From the NCBI RefSeq assembly GCF_910584445.1, contig NZ_CAJUBO010000024.1, positions 1 through 37,031 on the forward strand: a stretch of 37,031 nt of DNA. The letters run 5' to 3'. Shown in pieces: positions 9,015-17,163 of the stretch. Source of the DNA: an uncultured Desulfovibrio sp. (GTDB taxonomy: Bacteria > Desulfobacterota > Desulfovibrionia > Desulfovibrionales > Desulfovibrionaceae). The notes beneath the pieces were generated by a model, which was given only the letters and a program-made list of their open reading frames with translations, was not told the origin of the DNA and did not search any database. The number at the start of each line of letters is the position of its first letter. Positions within the stretch are counted from its first letter, which is position 1. A program made the position numbers and the translations under genes.

Positions 9015-11053
9015 CAGAATGACTGTCCTATGCTGATATAGACCTGAACGGGCGGATCGCCGTCGATCCGGTGCAGGGGCGTCGCCACGTCCAGTCGGAC
9101 AGGCCCGATGGGCGTATAATAGCGCAGGCCAAGCCCTGTGCCCCAGTCCATGTCGCCGATGATGCGGGGGACTTCGTCCTTGTAGACCATGCCGCCGTCG
9201 AGAAAGGGGACGATCCCGACATTTTCCGTCACCTTGAAGCGCGCCTCGAGGTTGACAACCTGGTAGGAGCGGCCGCCCAGCGGGTCGCCGTCCCTGTCGC
9301 GCGGGCCGATGGCCTGATAGGCGTAGCCGCGCACCGAACCCGCGCCGCCGGTGAAGTAGCGCAGGCTCGCCGGGATGCTCTCCAGCGAGGAGGCACCGAG
9401 CATGGCGCCGCCCTCGACCCGCCCGGCAAGCACCAGGCGGTCGTCTATGGCGCCGTCAGGCGTCCGTCCGTAGGGGGCGTAGTAGGCCGCCGCCGAAAGC
9501 GTGGTCGCGAAGGCGCCGAAAAATTCCTCGTAAAAGCCGCTGAAGGGGACGATCTTCAGCTCCGCCTCCATGCCGCTGCCGGGATTGAGCTTGTTGTTGC
9601 GGCTGTCGTGGCGCAGGCCCGCGCTGGGCCTGATGACGCCGTAGGCGTGTTCCGCATGCTCGTTGTCCTTGAGCGAGCCGCCCTCGGCGCCGAGATGGAC
9701 GCCGCCCCACCACTGGCGCGCCAGACGCCGGTCGAGACCGATCTCTCCCTTGAGCGACTGCTGCCGGTAGGCGTCGGTATTTTCCCACAGGGCGGCGGCA
9801 TTGGCGAGCAGGCGCTGTTCGCGTTGCAGGAAGGCCGGTTTTTCAAAGGCCGCCTTGAGTCCGATCTCCTGCTGCGAGATGGGCGCGTCCAGGGTGAGCC
9901 GTTCGCCGTTGTGAAAAAGATTGCGGTGCTCCCAGGTGCCTTCCACGCCGAAGCCGGTATCCGTGTCATAGCGGGCGCTTGCGCTTACCGAGCGCGCGGG
10001 TCCTTCCGTGACCTCGATGGCCGCCGGAACGACGGCCACGTCGCCTTCCGCGCCGTCCGGCCCGAGCACCCGGCGCTCCAGTTCCATGTCGTCGGTCAGG
10101 GGGGCCGCCTCCACCGAGCGGAACAGGCCGAGGCCGCGCAGGGTGTTGGCATAGTCATTGAGCATTTCGTCGTCCCACGGCTCTTTTCCCGGCGTCCAGG
10201 GGGCGAGGCGCCGCAGGTAGGCGGCGTTGACCTCCCTGTTGCCGCGCACCTCGATGCGTCCCATGAGGGCCGGCGGACCGGGATCGATGACGATGTCCGC
10301 ATTGAGGGTGCGCGCCGCCGGGTCAAGGGTGTACCGGCTCTCCGCGACCTTCGCCAGCGGATAGCCCGTGCGGCGCAGGGCTTCAGGCATGGCCGCCACC
10401 GCCGCGAGCATGTCGTCGGCCACGATGGGTCTGCCCACGGTCACGCCGGGGACGGCATCGGGAAAGGAGGGCGCCGGCAGGTCTTCGCGTTCCAGCCCCC
10501 AGAAGCCCGTCACGCGGGTACGATGGAGGAAGGAGTCGGGCACCACCGGCGGCGGCTCATAGCGCACGGCCGCGCGGCCCACGGCGAAACGCGGCCCCGG
10601 GACGAGGCGCAGGGTCACCCGCACCGGCGTGGCGGCCCTGTCGATGCTGAAGGTGGCGCGCCCGTCATAATAGCACTGGGAGTGGAGGAGCCTGACGGCG
10701 GTTTCCTCATCGGCGCGGGCGCGGCGTTCCAGAGCGAGGAGACTGTCCGGCGGTTCCCTGACGAGTTTGGCGAGCTGGCTCACGTCGCGCATTTTGCCCT
10801 TGAGCGAATCCGGGCCGTCCACGACCTCGATGGCAACGGCATAGGGCACGGGGTCGCTGTCCCAGGCCGTTTCCGTTTTGGCGCCCTGAGCGGCGTCGGC
10901 TCCTTCCGCGCCGGGGTCGGTATTTCTGGCAAGCAGGCCGCAGCCGCAGAGCTGGCTCAGGAGGGCCAGGAGCAGAAGAACGAGCGCCACCCGTCCCGGC
11001 GCGCGCCGGGACGTCGCTCCGTACAGGGGAACAAGCCCGGAAGCGCGCCACAT
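9014..11053 (-). CDS. tamA: TamA-like Omp85-superfamily outer-membrane protein
   Basis: A 679-residue predicted outer-membrane beta-barrel. The N-terminus has a hydrophobic export signal (VALVLLLLALLSQLCGC). Cys residues at its end could be a lipobox, although the fit is poor. POTRA-like domains follow (about residues 70-330; for example the GRIEVRGNREVNAAYLRRL stretch). A C-terminal 16-strand barrel of about 340 residues comes next, with a GGAGSVRGYAYQAIGPRD segment (the Omp85 lid/loop motif) and a final strand ending VYISIGQSF with terminal Phe. It partners TamB, whose start overlaps this stop by one base. The start at 11053 lacks a good ribosome site, and an in-frame GTG just before the hydrophobic segment is an alternative. 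Confidence 0.9.
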   Translation of the reverse strand: MWRASGLVPLYGATSRRAPGRVALVLLLLALLSQLCGCGLLARNTDPGAEGADAAQGAKTETAWDSDPVPYAVAIEVVDGPDSLKGKMRDVSQLAKLVREPPDSLLALERRARADEETAVRLLHSQCYYDGRATFSIDRAATPVRVTLRLVPGPRFAVGRAAVRYEPPPVVPDSFLHRTRVTGFWGLEREDLPAPSFPDAVPGVTVGRPIVADDMLAAVAAMPEALRRTGYPLAKVAESRYTLDPAARTLNADIVIDPGPPALMGRIEVRGNREVNAAYLRRLAPWTPGKEPWDDEMLNDYANTLRGLGLFRSVEAAPLTDDMELERRVLGPDGAEGDVAVVPAAIEVTEGPARSVSASARYDTDTGFGVEGTWEHRNLFHNGERLTLDAPISQQEIGLKAAFEKPAFLQREQRLLANAAALWENTDAYRQQSLKGEIGLDRRLARQWWGGVHLGAEGGSLKDNEHAEHAYGVIRPSAGLRHDSRNNKLNPGSGMEAELKIVPFSGFYEEFFGAFATTLSAAAYYAPYGRTPDGAIDDRLVLAGRVEGGAMLGASSLESIPASLRYFTGGAGSVRGYAYQAIGPRDRDGDPLGGRSYQVVNLEARFKVTENVGIVPFLDGGMVYKDEVPRIIGDMDWGTGLGLRYYTPIGPVRLDVATPLHRIDGDPPVQVYISIGQSF

Positions 11054-11113
11054 AGCTGTCGCAGTCTAGCGTGAGCGGTCTTCGGGCGCAAGCGCCGGGC
11101 CGCGCGGTCAATC

Positions 11114-11142
11114 TTGGCAAGGGCGGCCGCGTCTGGTAGCCT
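11114..11142 (+). promoter_or_regulatory. Weak candidate promoter for the DsrE-like gene
   Basis: TTGGCA (11114-11119), a 17-base spacer and TAGCCT (11137-11142) lie about 50 bases before the ATG at 11194. The -35 match is good (5/6) and the -10 match poor (3/6). Confidence 0.3.
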
Positions 11143-11193
11143 GAGGGCGTATCCCCCGCCGTCATGCGGGGCAAAAAACCGCGAGGAAAACGC

Positions 11194-11550
11194 ATGAACT
11201 ATAATGTCTGCCTGCATCTGGATGCCAGGGACCCCGCCATGCTCGGCCTGGTGCTCCGCAATGCCGAGAATTATCTCAACGGCCTGCCCGGCGAGACGTT
11301 CCAGCTGGTCGTGGTCGCCAACGGCGGCGGCGCGCCGCTCTTTGCCGGTGACGGCGCCGCGTTTGACGAACTCAGGGCAAAGACCGCGGCGCTCATGGCG
11401 CGCGGTGTGCGGTTCAGGATCTGCGCCAATGCCCTTGCCGAGAACGACATCGCGCATGACCGCCTCTGGCCGGGCTGCGAGGTGGTGCCGGCCGGTCTGG
11501 TGGAGGTGGTGCGCCTGCAGCGCGAGGGCTTCGCCTACATCAAGCCGTAG
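11194..11550 (+). CDS. DsrE-like family protein
   Basis: A 118-residue small cytoplasmic protein with the DsrE/DsrF-type fold pattern. It starts MNYNVCLHLDARDPAMLGLVLRNAENYLN and has a central hydrophobic strand (FQLVVVANGGGAPLF). LMARGVRFRICANALAEND follows, with a Cys at the position where catalytic DsrE-type proteins often carry their active Cys. It ends VPAGLVEVVRLQREGFAYIKP, the usual family finish. Relatives move sulfur or act as small accessory proteins of sulfur metabolism, which fits a sulfate reducer. Whether this one is a sulfurtransferase is not shown. The ATG at 11194 is preferred over an upstream in-frame start at 11164 because GAGGAAA sits before it. Confidence 0.85.
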   Translation: MNYNVCLHLDARDPAMLGLVLRNAENYLNGLPGETFQLVVVANGGGAPLFAGDGAAFDELRAKTAALMARGVRFRICANALAENDIAHDRLWPGCEVVPAGLVEVVRLQREGFAYIKP

Positions 11551-11560
11551 GGCCTTTTCA

Positions 11561-11606
11561 GGGAACCGCCGATGTATCCCGCGGATGCATCGGCTCCCCG
11601 GTTCCC
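11561..11606. terminator. Hairpin between convergent genes
   Basis: Outer arms GGGAACC (11561-11567) and GGTTCCC (11600-11606) enclose inner arms GCCGATG (11568-11574) and CATCGGC (11588-11594). It sits between convergently read genes (DsrE-like and M99), where a two-way transcription barrier is plausible, but there is no U-run. Confidence 0.5.
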
Positions 11607-11678
11607 CGGGTCCGTCTGTCGCCGCGCTGCGGACGGAAGACGGAGCATCCCGACGCCGCGCTTTCCGGGCGCGCGGGT

Positions 11679-13163
11679 TCAGAATCCCAGTGTGGTCTCC
11701 GGCCCTGGCCTGTCGGGCAGGGAGGTCCTGCCCGCTGTGGCGCGTCCGCCCGCGAAGCGGAGCAGGAACATGCCGGAAAAGCGCTTGCCGCTGTAAACTT
11801 CCACCCGGAACAGGGTCCCCCGCCGGTCCACGGAGAAGCGCGGCTGAAAATCCCCGCGCCGCAGGGGCAGGCCGCTTTCGTCCGCGCGCCCGCTGTCCAT
11901 GCCGATGGCATTGACGCGATAGCCCGGTCGCGGGTGCACGATGGCCGCGTCCGTCACGTCGAGGATGCTCCCGAAGGCCACCGTTTCCTCCCGGCCGTCC
12001 ACATGGACGGCCATGGCGTCCAGGCTCGGGTCCACCTCGCGCCAGTCCGGCCGGATGAGGGTGATGGTGCGGTTGCCGTAGTGGATGCAGATCCTGTCCG
12101 CGCTGCCCTCGCAGGGGAGCACGGCCATGATGGGCTTGGAGGTGATGGCGCGGGCGGGGCTGTTTTTCGGCAGCGGCAGATAGCCGATGGCCGGGCGCAC
12201 ATCCTCCAGAGGCAGGAAGACACGGTTTTCCGCGAAGGAGACCCCCAGGTTCTCGCGCAGGGCGCGGGCCACGCCGCCGGGCGTCAGCTCAAAATCCCGG
12301 AGGAAGCGCACCCCCGCGCGGCGCAGGAAGGACTCGATCATGAGCAGGTGGTAATAGGCGCGCAGCTCCACGGGAAATTCCTTGCTCGCCTCCAGGCCGA
12401 AGGCCGCCTTGCCGTGGCGCACGGCATAGTAGGAAAGGCTTTTCTCCATTTCCTTGTCGCCCGCCGCGGTGCGCGTGTTGTGGACGTGCAGGGTGTGGAG
12501 GGGGCGGATGAGGTGCCGGTTGGCCTCGCCGGCCACGGCATCGGCCTCGCGCGCGAGGTCGCCCATGAACGTGCCCGCGTCGAGCGTTTCCTGATCGATG
12601 ATGACCGACTGCCCCCAGCGGCCGGGATTGCGAAGCCTGTCCTCATGCTTCGGGCGGTAGTAGCCGCTGCCGTCGTGCAGGTTGAGGACAAGCCCCACGT
12701 CGGGATGGCGGATCAGCTCCTGGATGCGGCGCACTGTGGCGAATTCCGGATCATTCTCCGCGAGGCGCGCGAACTTGCGGTTCATGTCGCCGTGAAGCCC
12801 GCGCGACCGCCTGATGATGCTCGGAAAATTGAGATTGGGCACCACCCAGACGGCGCCCTCGGCGATCTCGTAGCGGGTGGCAAGCAGGGTGGCCGCCGAA
12901 AAGCCCCCAGGCTCGTCCCCCTGGATGCCGCCCACGACGAGCACCGCGCGCGGCGCCGCCCCGAGGCGGATGGTGGTGAAGTCCAGGGGAAAGCTCTCGG
13001 CCCCGGCCTGGCGCGCCGGGCCGCAGAGCAGGAGCAGCAGCCCGCAGAGGAGGGCGGGGAAGGCCAGAACGCCCGGGCCGCGCCCCGGGAGGGCGGCGCG
13101 CGCAAGGGCGAGAGGCCCGGGGGGCCTTCCGGGAGCCGGTGGGGGGGGCGATGTCCGCGTCAC
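11679..13163 (-). CDS. M99-family (Csd4/Pgp1-like) murein carboxypeptidase
   Basis: A 494-residue exported zinc carboxypeptidase. Residues about 30-55 form a signal peptide preceded by a long Pro-rich stretch. The catalytic domain shows VLVVGGIQGDEPGGF (Gln81, Glu84), NLNFPSIIRRSRGLHGDMNRKF and VLNLHDGSGYYRP (His163). In Csd4 of Helicobacter the zinc is bound by Gln, Glu and His in these places rather than the usual His-Glu-His of M14 peptidases, so the Gln here supports M99 membership. Csd4/Pgp1 trim peptidoglycan tripeptides and are needed for helical shape; a similar role in a vibrioid cell is an inference. Downstream beta-rich domains follow (about residues 330-494). The start is a GTG with AGGA about 13 bases upstream; the N-terminus is uncertain. 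Confidence 0.85.
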   Translation of the reverse strand: MTRTSPPPPAPGRPPGPLALARAALPGRGPGVLAFPALLCGLLLLLCGPARQAGAESFPLDFTTIRLGAAPRAVLVVGGIQGDEPGGFSAATLLATRYEIAEGAVWVVPNLNFPSIIRRSRGLHGDMNRKFARLAENDPEFATVRRIQELIRHPDVGLVLNLHDGSGYYRPKHEDRLRNPGRWGQSVIIDQETLDAGTFMGDLAREADAVAGEANRHLIRPLHTLHVHNTRTAAGDKEMEKSLSYYAVRHGKAAFGLEASKEFPVELRAYYHLLMIESFLRRAGVRFLRDFELTPGGVARALRENLGVSFAENRVFLPLEDVRPAIGYLPLPKNSPARAITSKPIMAVLPCEGSADRICIHYGNRTITLIRPDWREVDPSLDAMAVHVDGREETVAFGSILDVTDAAIVHPRPGYRVNAIGMDSGRADESGLPLRRGDFQPRFSVDRRGTLFRVEVYSGKRFSGMFLLRFAGGRATAGRTSLPDRPGPETTLGF

Positions 13164-13241
13164 TGCTGCACCATTCCTGATTCAGCGATACCTACGCCAT
13201 TCGCGGGTGTCCGGCAAGAGAAAAGCGCGTCCGGCTGCGGC

Positions 13242-13270
13242 TTGACGCCGCGCGGCAAAGCCTCTATAAA
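13242..13270 (+). promoter_or_regulatory. Strong sigma70-like promoter upstream of ffh
   Basis: TTGACG (13242-13247) and TATAAA (13265-13270) are separated by exactly 17 bases; each matches the consensus at 5 of 6 positions. Transcription would start near 13277, leaving a 5' leader of about 170 bases before the ffh ATG. It faces away from the minus-strand M99 gene. Confidence 0.75.
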
Positions 13271-13448
13271 CTGCGCTTTCGCCGCCCGAAGCCGCGCCGC
13301 CTGCCTCCGGGCGTCGCTTTGGTCTTCCGGGCGCCCCGCGCGCAGGCGCCCGAATGCCGCCGCCATGGGCCGGAACCGGGGACCCTGGGCAGGGGGAGGT
13401 CCTCCCGCCGGCGGGGGGCGAAGCTTTTTGCGCCAGTGCGGAGTCCGC
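13271..13448 (+). other. GC-rich 5' leader of ffh with stem-loop
   Basis: The predicted leader holds a stem of GGGCGCC (13329-13335) and GGCGCCC (13345-13351) with a 9-base loop, then further G/C-rich complementary tracts near 13395-13425. No known riboswitch or the conserved 4.5S RNA loop was recognised. No ORF here has a ribosome site. Confidence 0.4.
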
Positions 13449-14969
13449 ATGTTCGAGAGCCTTTCCGACAGACTTTCCGGCGTTTTCCGTTCCTTCGGCA
13501 GCCGTCAGCTCACCGAGGAGAACGTCCAGGCCGGCCTGCGCGAGGTGCGCCTTGCCCTGCTCGAGGCGGACGTCAATTTTCGCGTCGTCAGGGACTTTGT
13601 GGAAAGCGTGCGCGCCAAGTGCCTGGGCCAGACCGTGCTCAAGGGGGTCAGCCCGGCGCAGCAGGTGGTCAAGATCGTCCATGACGAGCTGGTGGCCCTG
13701 CTGGGCGGGGAGGCCGCGCCCCTGGCGCTGGAGGGCCGCGGCCCCGCGGTGATCATGCTGGTGGGCCTTCAGGGGTCGGGCAAGACCACCTCTGCGGCCA
13801 AGATCGCCAACCTGTTGCGCCGGGGCAGGCATCAGCCCTATCTGGTGCCGGCCGACGTCTACCGGCCGGCGGCCATCGAACAGCTCCACGTGCTGGCGCG
13901 CGAACTGGACATGCCTGTCTATCCCTCCACGCAGGACATGGCGCCCGTGGATATCGCCGAAAACGCCCTGGCGGCGGCGCGGGAGGCCGGCGCGGATGTG
14001 GTCCTGCTCGACACGGCGGGCCGGCTGCATGTGGACGCGCCCCTCATGGAGGAGCTTTCGGCCATCAAGGCGGCGGTGCGGCCGCAGGAGATCCTGTTCG
14101 TGGCCGATGCCATGACGGGGCAGGACGCCGTGACCGTTGCCGAGGCGTTCAACGAGCGGCTCGGGCTGACGGGCGTGGTGCTCACCAAGATGGACGGCGA
14201 CGCGCGCGGCGGCGCGGCCCTTTCCATCCGCGCGGTGACGGGGGCGCCGGTGAAATTCGTGGGTGTGGGCGAAAAGCTCTCCGAAATGGAGGTCTTCCAC
14301 CCGGACCGCATTGCCGGGCGCATCCTCGGCATGGGCGATGTGCTCACCCTTGTGGAAAAGGCGCAGGACGCCTTCGACGCCGGGGAGGCGGAGGCCCTGG
14401 CCCGCAAGATGCGGAAGGCGAGCTTCGACCTGGAGGATTTCCGCACCCAGATGCGCCGGGTCAAGAAGCTTGGCTCGCTGGAAAGCATCCTCAAGATGAT
14501 CCCCGGACTCGGCGGCCTTGGCGACAAGCTGGCGCAGGCCAACGGCGCCCTGCCGGAGGCCGAGCTTGCCCGCGTGGAAGCCATCATCAATTCCATGACC
14601 CCGGCGGAGCGGCGCGACCCCGACATCCTCAACGGCAGCCGGCGGGCGCGCATCGCCAGAGGCTCGGGCACGAGCGTTGCCCAGGTCAACCAGATGGTGC
14701 GCCAGTTCGCGCAGATGCGGAAAATGATGCAGGGCATCATGGGCGGACGCGGCGGCGGCAAGGGCATGCCCCGCATGCCGCGCGGGCTGCCCGGCGCTTT
14801 TCCCGGCATGGGCGGGCTGCCCGGTATGGGCGGCATGCCCGGTCTTCCTGGCATGCCCGGCATGCCGGGCGCGGGCGGCGGCCCTTCCGCCGGGCATGGC
14901 GGCGCCAGGTCCGCGGCCGCGAAAAAACGCAAAAAGAAAGAGCGCCAGCAGAAACGCAGGAAAAAATAG
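13449..14969 (+). CDS. ffh: Signal recognition particle GTPase Ffh
   Basis: A 506-residue SRP54 protein that binds signal sequences and 4.5S RNA and targets membrane proteins to FtsY and SecYEG. The N domain covers residues 1-~85 (MFESLSDRLSGVFRSFGSRQL). The GTPase domain shows the P-loop GLQGSGKTTSAAKIANLLR, then LVPADVYRPAAIEQL, DTAGRL and TKMDGDARGG. The C-terminal M domain begins near residue 320, with the RNA-binding helix (SRRARIARGSGTSVAQVNQMVRQF), and ends with the Gly/Met-rich tail and a Lys/Arg-rich end. The Gly-Met-Pro tail is longer than usual (Ffh is often 450-490 residues). The start ATG at 13449 is set by family alignment; the ribosome site is GCGGAG. The promoter sits upstream at 13242. 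Confidence 0.97.
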   Translation: MFESLSDRLSGVFRSFGSRQLTEENVQAGLREVRLALLEADVNFRVVRDFVESVRAKCLGQTVLKGVSPAQQVVKIVHDELVALLGGEAAPLALEGRGPAVIMLVGLQGSGKTTSAAKIANLLRRGRHQPYLVPADVYRPAAIEQLHVLARELDMPVYPSTQDMAPVDIAENALAAAREAGADVVLLDTAGRLHVDAPLMEELSAIKAAVRPQEILFVADAMTGQDAVTVAEAFNERLGLTGVVLTKMDGDARGGAALSIRAVTGAPVKFVGVGEKLSEMEVFHPDRIAGRILGMGDVLTLVEKAQDAFDAGEAEALARKMRKASFDLEDFRTQMRRVKKLGSLESILKMIPGLGGLGDKLAQANGALPEAELARVEAIINSMTPAERRDPDILNGSRRARIARGSGTSVAQVNQMVRQFAQMRKMMQGIMGGRGGGKGMPRMPRGLPGAFPGMGGLPGMGGMPGLPGMPGMPGAGGGPSAGHGGARSAAAKKRKKKERQQKRRKK

Positions 14970-15003
14970 CCATCGGCGCGGAACGCCGACGGCTTGCCCT
15001 TTT
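14969..15003 (+). terminator. Stem-loop between ffh and rpsP
   Basis: Arms 14969-14978 and 14984-14993 pair at 9 of 10 positions (one A-C mismatch) around a 5-base loop, followed by TTGCCCTTTT. It overlaps the ffh stop codon region. It could be a partial terminator or processing site separating ffh from the ribosomal genes. Confidence 0.5.
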
Positions 15004-15049
15004 GCGGGCGCAACGCTACACTTGAAAAACAAGCAAGGGAGCTGAACTC

Positions 15050-15289
15050 ATGGCTGTGAAACTGAAACTGACCCGTCTCGGCAGCAAGAAACATCCTTTC
15101 TACCGCGTGGTGGCCGCCAATGACGAGACGCGCCGCGACGGGCGCCCCCTGGAATTTCTGGGCTACTACGATCCCATGGTCAATCCGGCGCAAGTCCGGC
15201 TGGATGCGGAAAAGATCCGCACATGGCTGGGCCGGGGCGCGGAACCCACCGATACGGTGCGCTCCCTGCTCAAGAAACATCTGGCCTGA
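15050..15289 (+). CDS. rpsP: 30S ribosomal protein S16
   Basis: A 79-residue small-subunit protein needed for early 30S assembly; it binds 16S rRNA. It begins MAVKLKLTRLGSKKHPFYRVVAANDETRRDGRPLEFLGYYDP, which is the conserved S16 core, and ends with a typical short basic helix. AAGGGAG precedes the ATG at 15050. It is followed by the KH protein, rimM and mutM on the same strand, so this is probably one operon with a possible own leader hairpin at 14969-15003. Confidence 0.98.
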   Translation: MAVKLKLTRLGSKKHPFYRVVAANDETRRDGRPLEFLGYYDPMVNPAQVRLDAEKIRTWLGRGAEPTDTVRSLLKKHLA

Positions 15290-15391
15290 CGCCCGTGGCG
15301 CGGCCCCGCGCGTCCGAGGATCGCGCCGTCTCCGCCTGCGCGCGGTGCCTTCATGGCGCTGTGCGGGCAGGGTCCGCAGTGGAGGTGCCTG

Positions 15392-15622
15392 ATGAAGGCT
15401 CTGATCGAAAATATCGCCCGGTCGCTGGTGGATGATCCCGACGCCGTCCAGGTGCGGGAAGTGGAAGGCGACCAGGCCACAGTGCTGGAACTCACGGTCT
15501 CCGGCGAGGATCTGGGCAAGGTCATCGGCAGGCAGGGCCGCACGGCGCGGGCCATGCGTACCATCCTGGGGGCCGCATCCATCCGCGCGGGCAAGCGCAC
15601 GGTCCTGGAGATCCTGGAGTAG
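15392..15622 (+). CDS. KH-domain RNA-binding protein (KhpA/YlqC-like)
   Basis: A 76-residue single KH-domain protein. The GxxG signature is visible as GKVIGRQGRTA, preceded by the usual strand (ATVLELTVSGEDLG) and followed by RAMRTILGAASIRAGKRTVLEILE. Members bind RNA and, with a partner KhpB, influence cell division and envelope genes in Gram-positive bacteria; the role in this group is not defined. The ATG at 15392 is picked over an earlier in-frame start (15353) because GGAGGTG sits just upstream and the alignment starts there. It lies between rpsP and rimM, as in many bacteria. Confidence 0.93.
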   Translation: MKALIENIARSLVDDPDAVQVREVEGDQATVLELTVSGEDLGKVIGRQGRTARAMRTILGAASIRAGKRTVLEILE

Positions 15623-15630
15623 GCCGCCCC

Positions 15631-16239
15631 ATGGCCGGGCACGCCACGCCGCACCCCCCGCGCGGGCACAGTGCCGCCCGGGGGGCGGGAGGAGCAGGCG
15701 CTCCGGCCGTCGTTCCCGTGCCGGAGGGCTTTGTCCTTCTGGGGACCGTGGTCCGTCCCCATGGCATCCGGGGCGAGCTTGCCGTGGACTGGCATGCGGA
15801 CGCGCCCCCCGGCGATTTCCCCCGCCTCTGGCTCTGCCGGCGCGGCGCGGACCCCCGCGTCGTGACGCCGCTCGCCGTTCGCGTCCACAAGGGGCGTCCC
15901 CTGCTGCTGCTGGAGGGCGTCGCCACGCGTGACGAGGCCGAGGCCCTGCGCGGGTCCGGCCTGTGCGTGCCGCGCGCCGACCTGCCGGAGCCGCCCGAGG
16001 GCGAAGCCTATCTCGCGGACCTGCTCGGCGCGGACATCGTGCTCCCGGACGGCAGCCGCATCGGCCGTCTTGACCATGTGGAGATGCCCGCGGGCCGGGA
16101 GGTCTGGGCCATCCTCACGGACGGCGGTCGCGAAATGCTGTTCCCGGCCCGGCCCGAATTTATCCGTTCGTTCGACCTCAACGCCCGCCGGGTCTGCATC
16201 GATCCGCCCCCCGGCCTGCTGGATATCTACCTTGCCTGA
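15631..16239 (+). CDS. rimM: Ribosome maturation factor RimM
   Basis: A 202-residue 30S assembly factor that works on the 16S rRNA head domain near S19. The RimM N-terminal barrel is visible from residue ~34 (FVLLGTVVRPHGIRGELAV), followed by the PRC-barrel half (YLADLLGADIVLPDGSRIGRLDHV, then LFPARPEFIRSFDLNARRVCIDPPPGLLDIY). The first 30 residues are a low-complexity Ala/Gly/Pro extension that may reflect a start called too early; no later ATG precedes the core. Its stop overlaps the TTG start of mutM by 8 bases. In most bacteria trmD follows here; in this window trmD is 8.5 kb away on the other strand. Confidence 0.95.
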   Translation: MAGHATPHPPRGHSAARGAGGAGAPAVVPVPEGFVLLGTVVRPHGIRGELAVDWHADAPPGDFPRLWLCRRGADPRVVTPLAVRVHKGRPLLLLEGVATRDEAEALRGSGLCVPRADLPEPPEGEAYLADLLGADIVLPDGSRIGRLDHVEMPAGREVWAILTDGGREMLFPARPEFIRSFDLNARRVCIDPPPGLLDIYLA

Positions 16240-17098
16240 ACTCCCCGAAGTGGAGACCGTGGTGCGGACGCTCGCGCCGCATGTGACGGGCTGCCGCATC
16301 ACCGGCACGGAGGTGCTGCGGGCGTCGGCCGTCCATCCCCTGAGCCTGCCGCTGACAACGCTGCCGGGCCTCCGCATCACGGGCGCGCGGCGGCGGGGCA
16401 AGCTTGTCCTGCTCGAGCTTGCGCCCGGGTCCCGCTCCTCACCGGAAGGCGCGGCGGTGGCGGCCACACGGCCCAGCCTGCTCGCCGTCCACCTGCGTAT
16501 GACCGGGCGTCTCCTGCCGCGGCCGGCCGGAAGCGCGCCCGGCGCCCATACCCGCTGGATCCTCGACCTCCGGGCGCCGGACGGCGCGGAACGACGGCTG
16601 TTTTTTGACGACACCCGCGCCTTCGGCACGGTTCTGGCAGCCACGCCGGCCCTGCTTGACCGCTGGCGCTTCTGGCGTGAGCTTGGGCCGGAACCGCTGG
16701 AACTCGACGCGGCCGGATTTGACCGGCGGCTCCGGGGGCGCCGGGCCATCAAGGCGGCGCTGCTGGATCAGCGGGTGGTGGCGGGCATCGGCAATATCTA
16801 TGCGGACGAGGCCCTGCACCGGGCCGGGATCGACCCGCGCCGCCCCGTGGCGGACCTGGGACCGGCGGAACGCCGCGCCCTTCTGGCAGCCCTCAGGGCG
16901 GTGCTTTTGCTCTCCATCGCCCAGTGCGGCAGTTCCATCCGCGATTACCGCGATGCGGACGGTAATGCGGGCGCCTTCCAGAACAGTTTCGCCGTGTACG
17001 GCCGCGGCGGCCAGCCGTGCGCGGGGTGCGGGCGTCCGCTCGCCAGGTGCCGCGTGGCCGGGCGCGCCACGGTCTTCTGCCCCGCCTGCCAGCGCTGA
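16232..17098 (+). CDS. mutM: Formamidopyrimidine-DNA glycosylase (TTG start)
   Basis: A 288-residue base-excision repair enzyme that removes 8-oxoguanine and formamidopyrimidines and nicks the abasic site. The N-terminus reads (Met)PELPEVETVVRTL with the catalytic Pro2 and Glu3. LLAVHLRMTGRLL follows in the middle, and IGNIYADEALHRAGIDPRRP carries the helix-two-turn-helix. The C-terminal zinc finger is CAGC-x16-CPAC. The start is TTG at 16232, required because Pro2 must follow the initiator. It overlaps the rimM stop by 8 bases, so expression is probably coupled to the ribosomal operon. No strong terminator is seen before comEC, which reads in convergently. Confidence 0.95.
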   Translation: MPELPEVETVVRTLAPHVTGCRITGTEVLRASAVHPLSLPLTTLPGLRITGARRRGKLVLLELAPGSRSSPEGAAVAATRPSLLAVHLRMTGRLLPRPAGSAPGAHTRWILDLRAPDGAERRLFFDDTRAFGTVLAATPALLDRWRFWRELGPEPLELDAAGFDRRLRGRRAIKAALLDQRVVAGIGNIYADEALHRAGIDPRRPVADLGPAERRALLAALRAVLLLSIAQCGSSIRDYRDADGNAGAFQNSFAVYGRGGQPCAGCGRPLARCRVAGRATVFCPACQR

Positions 17099-17163
17099 AA
17101 GCCGGGGCGGCTGCGGGATGCATCGCTTCGGGAGGCGCGCTTTTTTGCGTTCCCCCTCTGCCC

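Noticed and set aside
8115..11074. Long plus-strand open frames opposite tamB and tamA
   Set aside because: These are GC-driven shadows; the minus-strand frames carry the family motifs (DUF490 end, Omp85 barrel), whereas these translations are Arg/Gly/Gln-rich without motifs.
11154..11177. Intrinsic terminator before the DsrE-like gene
   Set aside because: CCCCGC/GCGGGG pairs, but the following tract is A-rich on the plus strand and the T-run would come before the stem on the minus strand, so it fits neither direction as a terminator.
13271..13448. 4.5S RNA or riboswitch in the ffh leader
   Set aside because: It has stems, but the conserved SRP RNA loop sequence and any known riboswitch core are missing.
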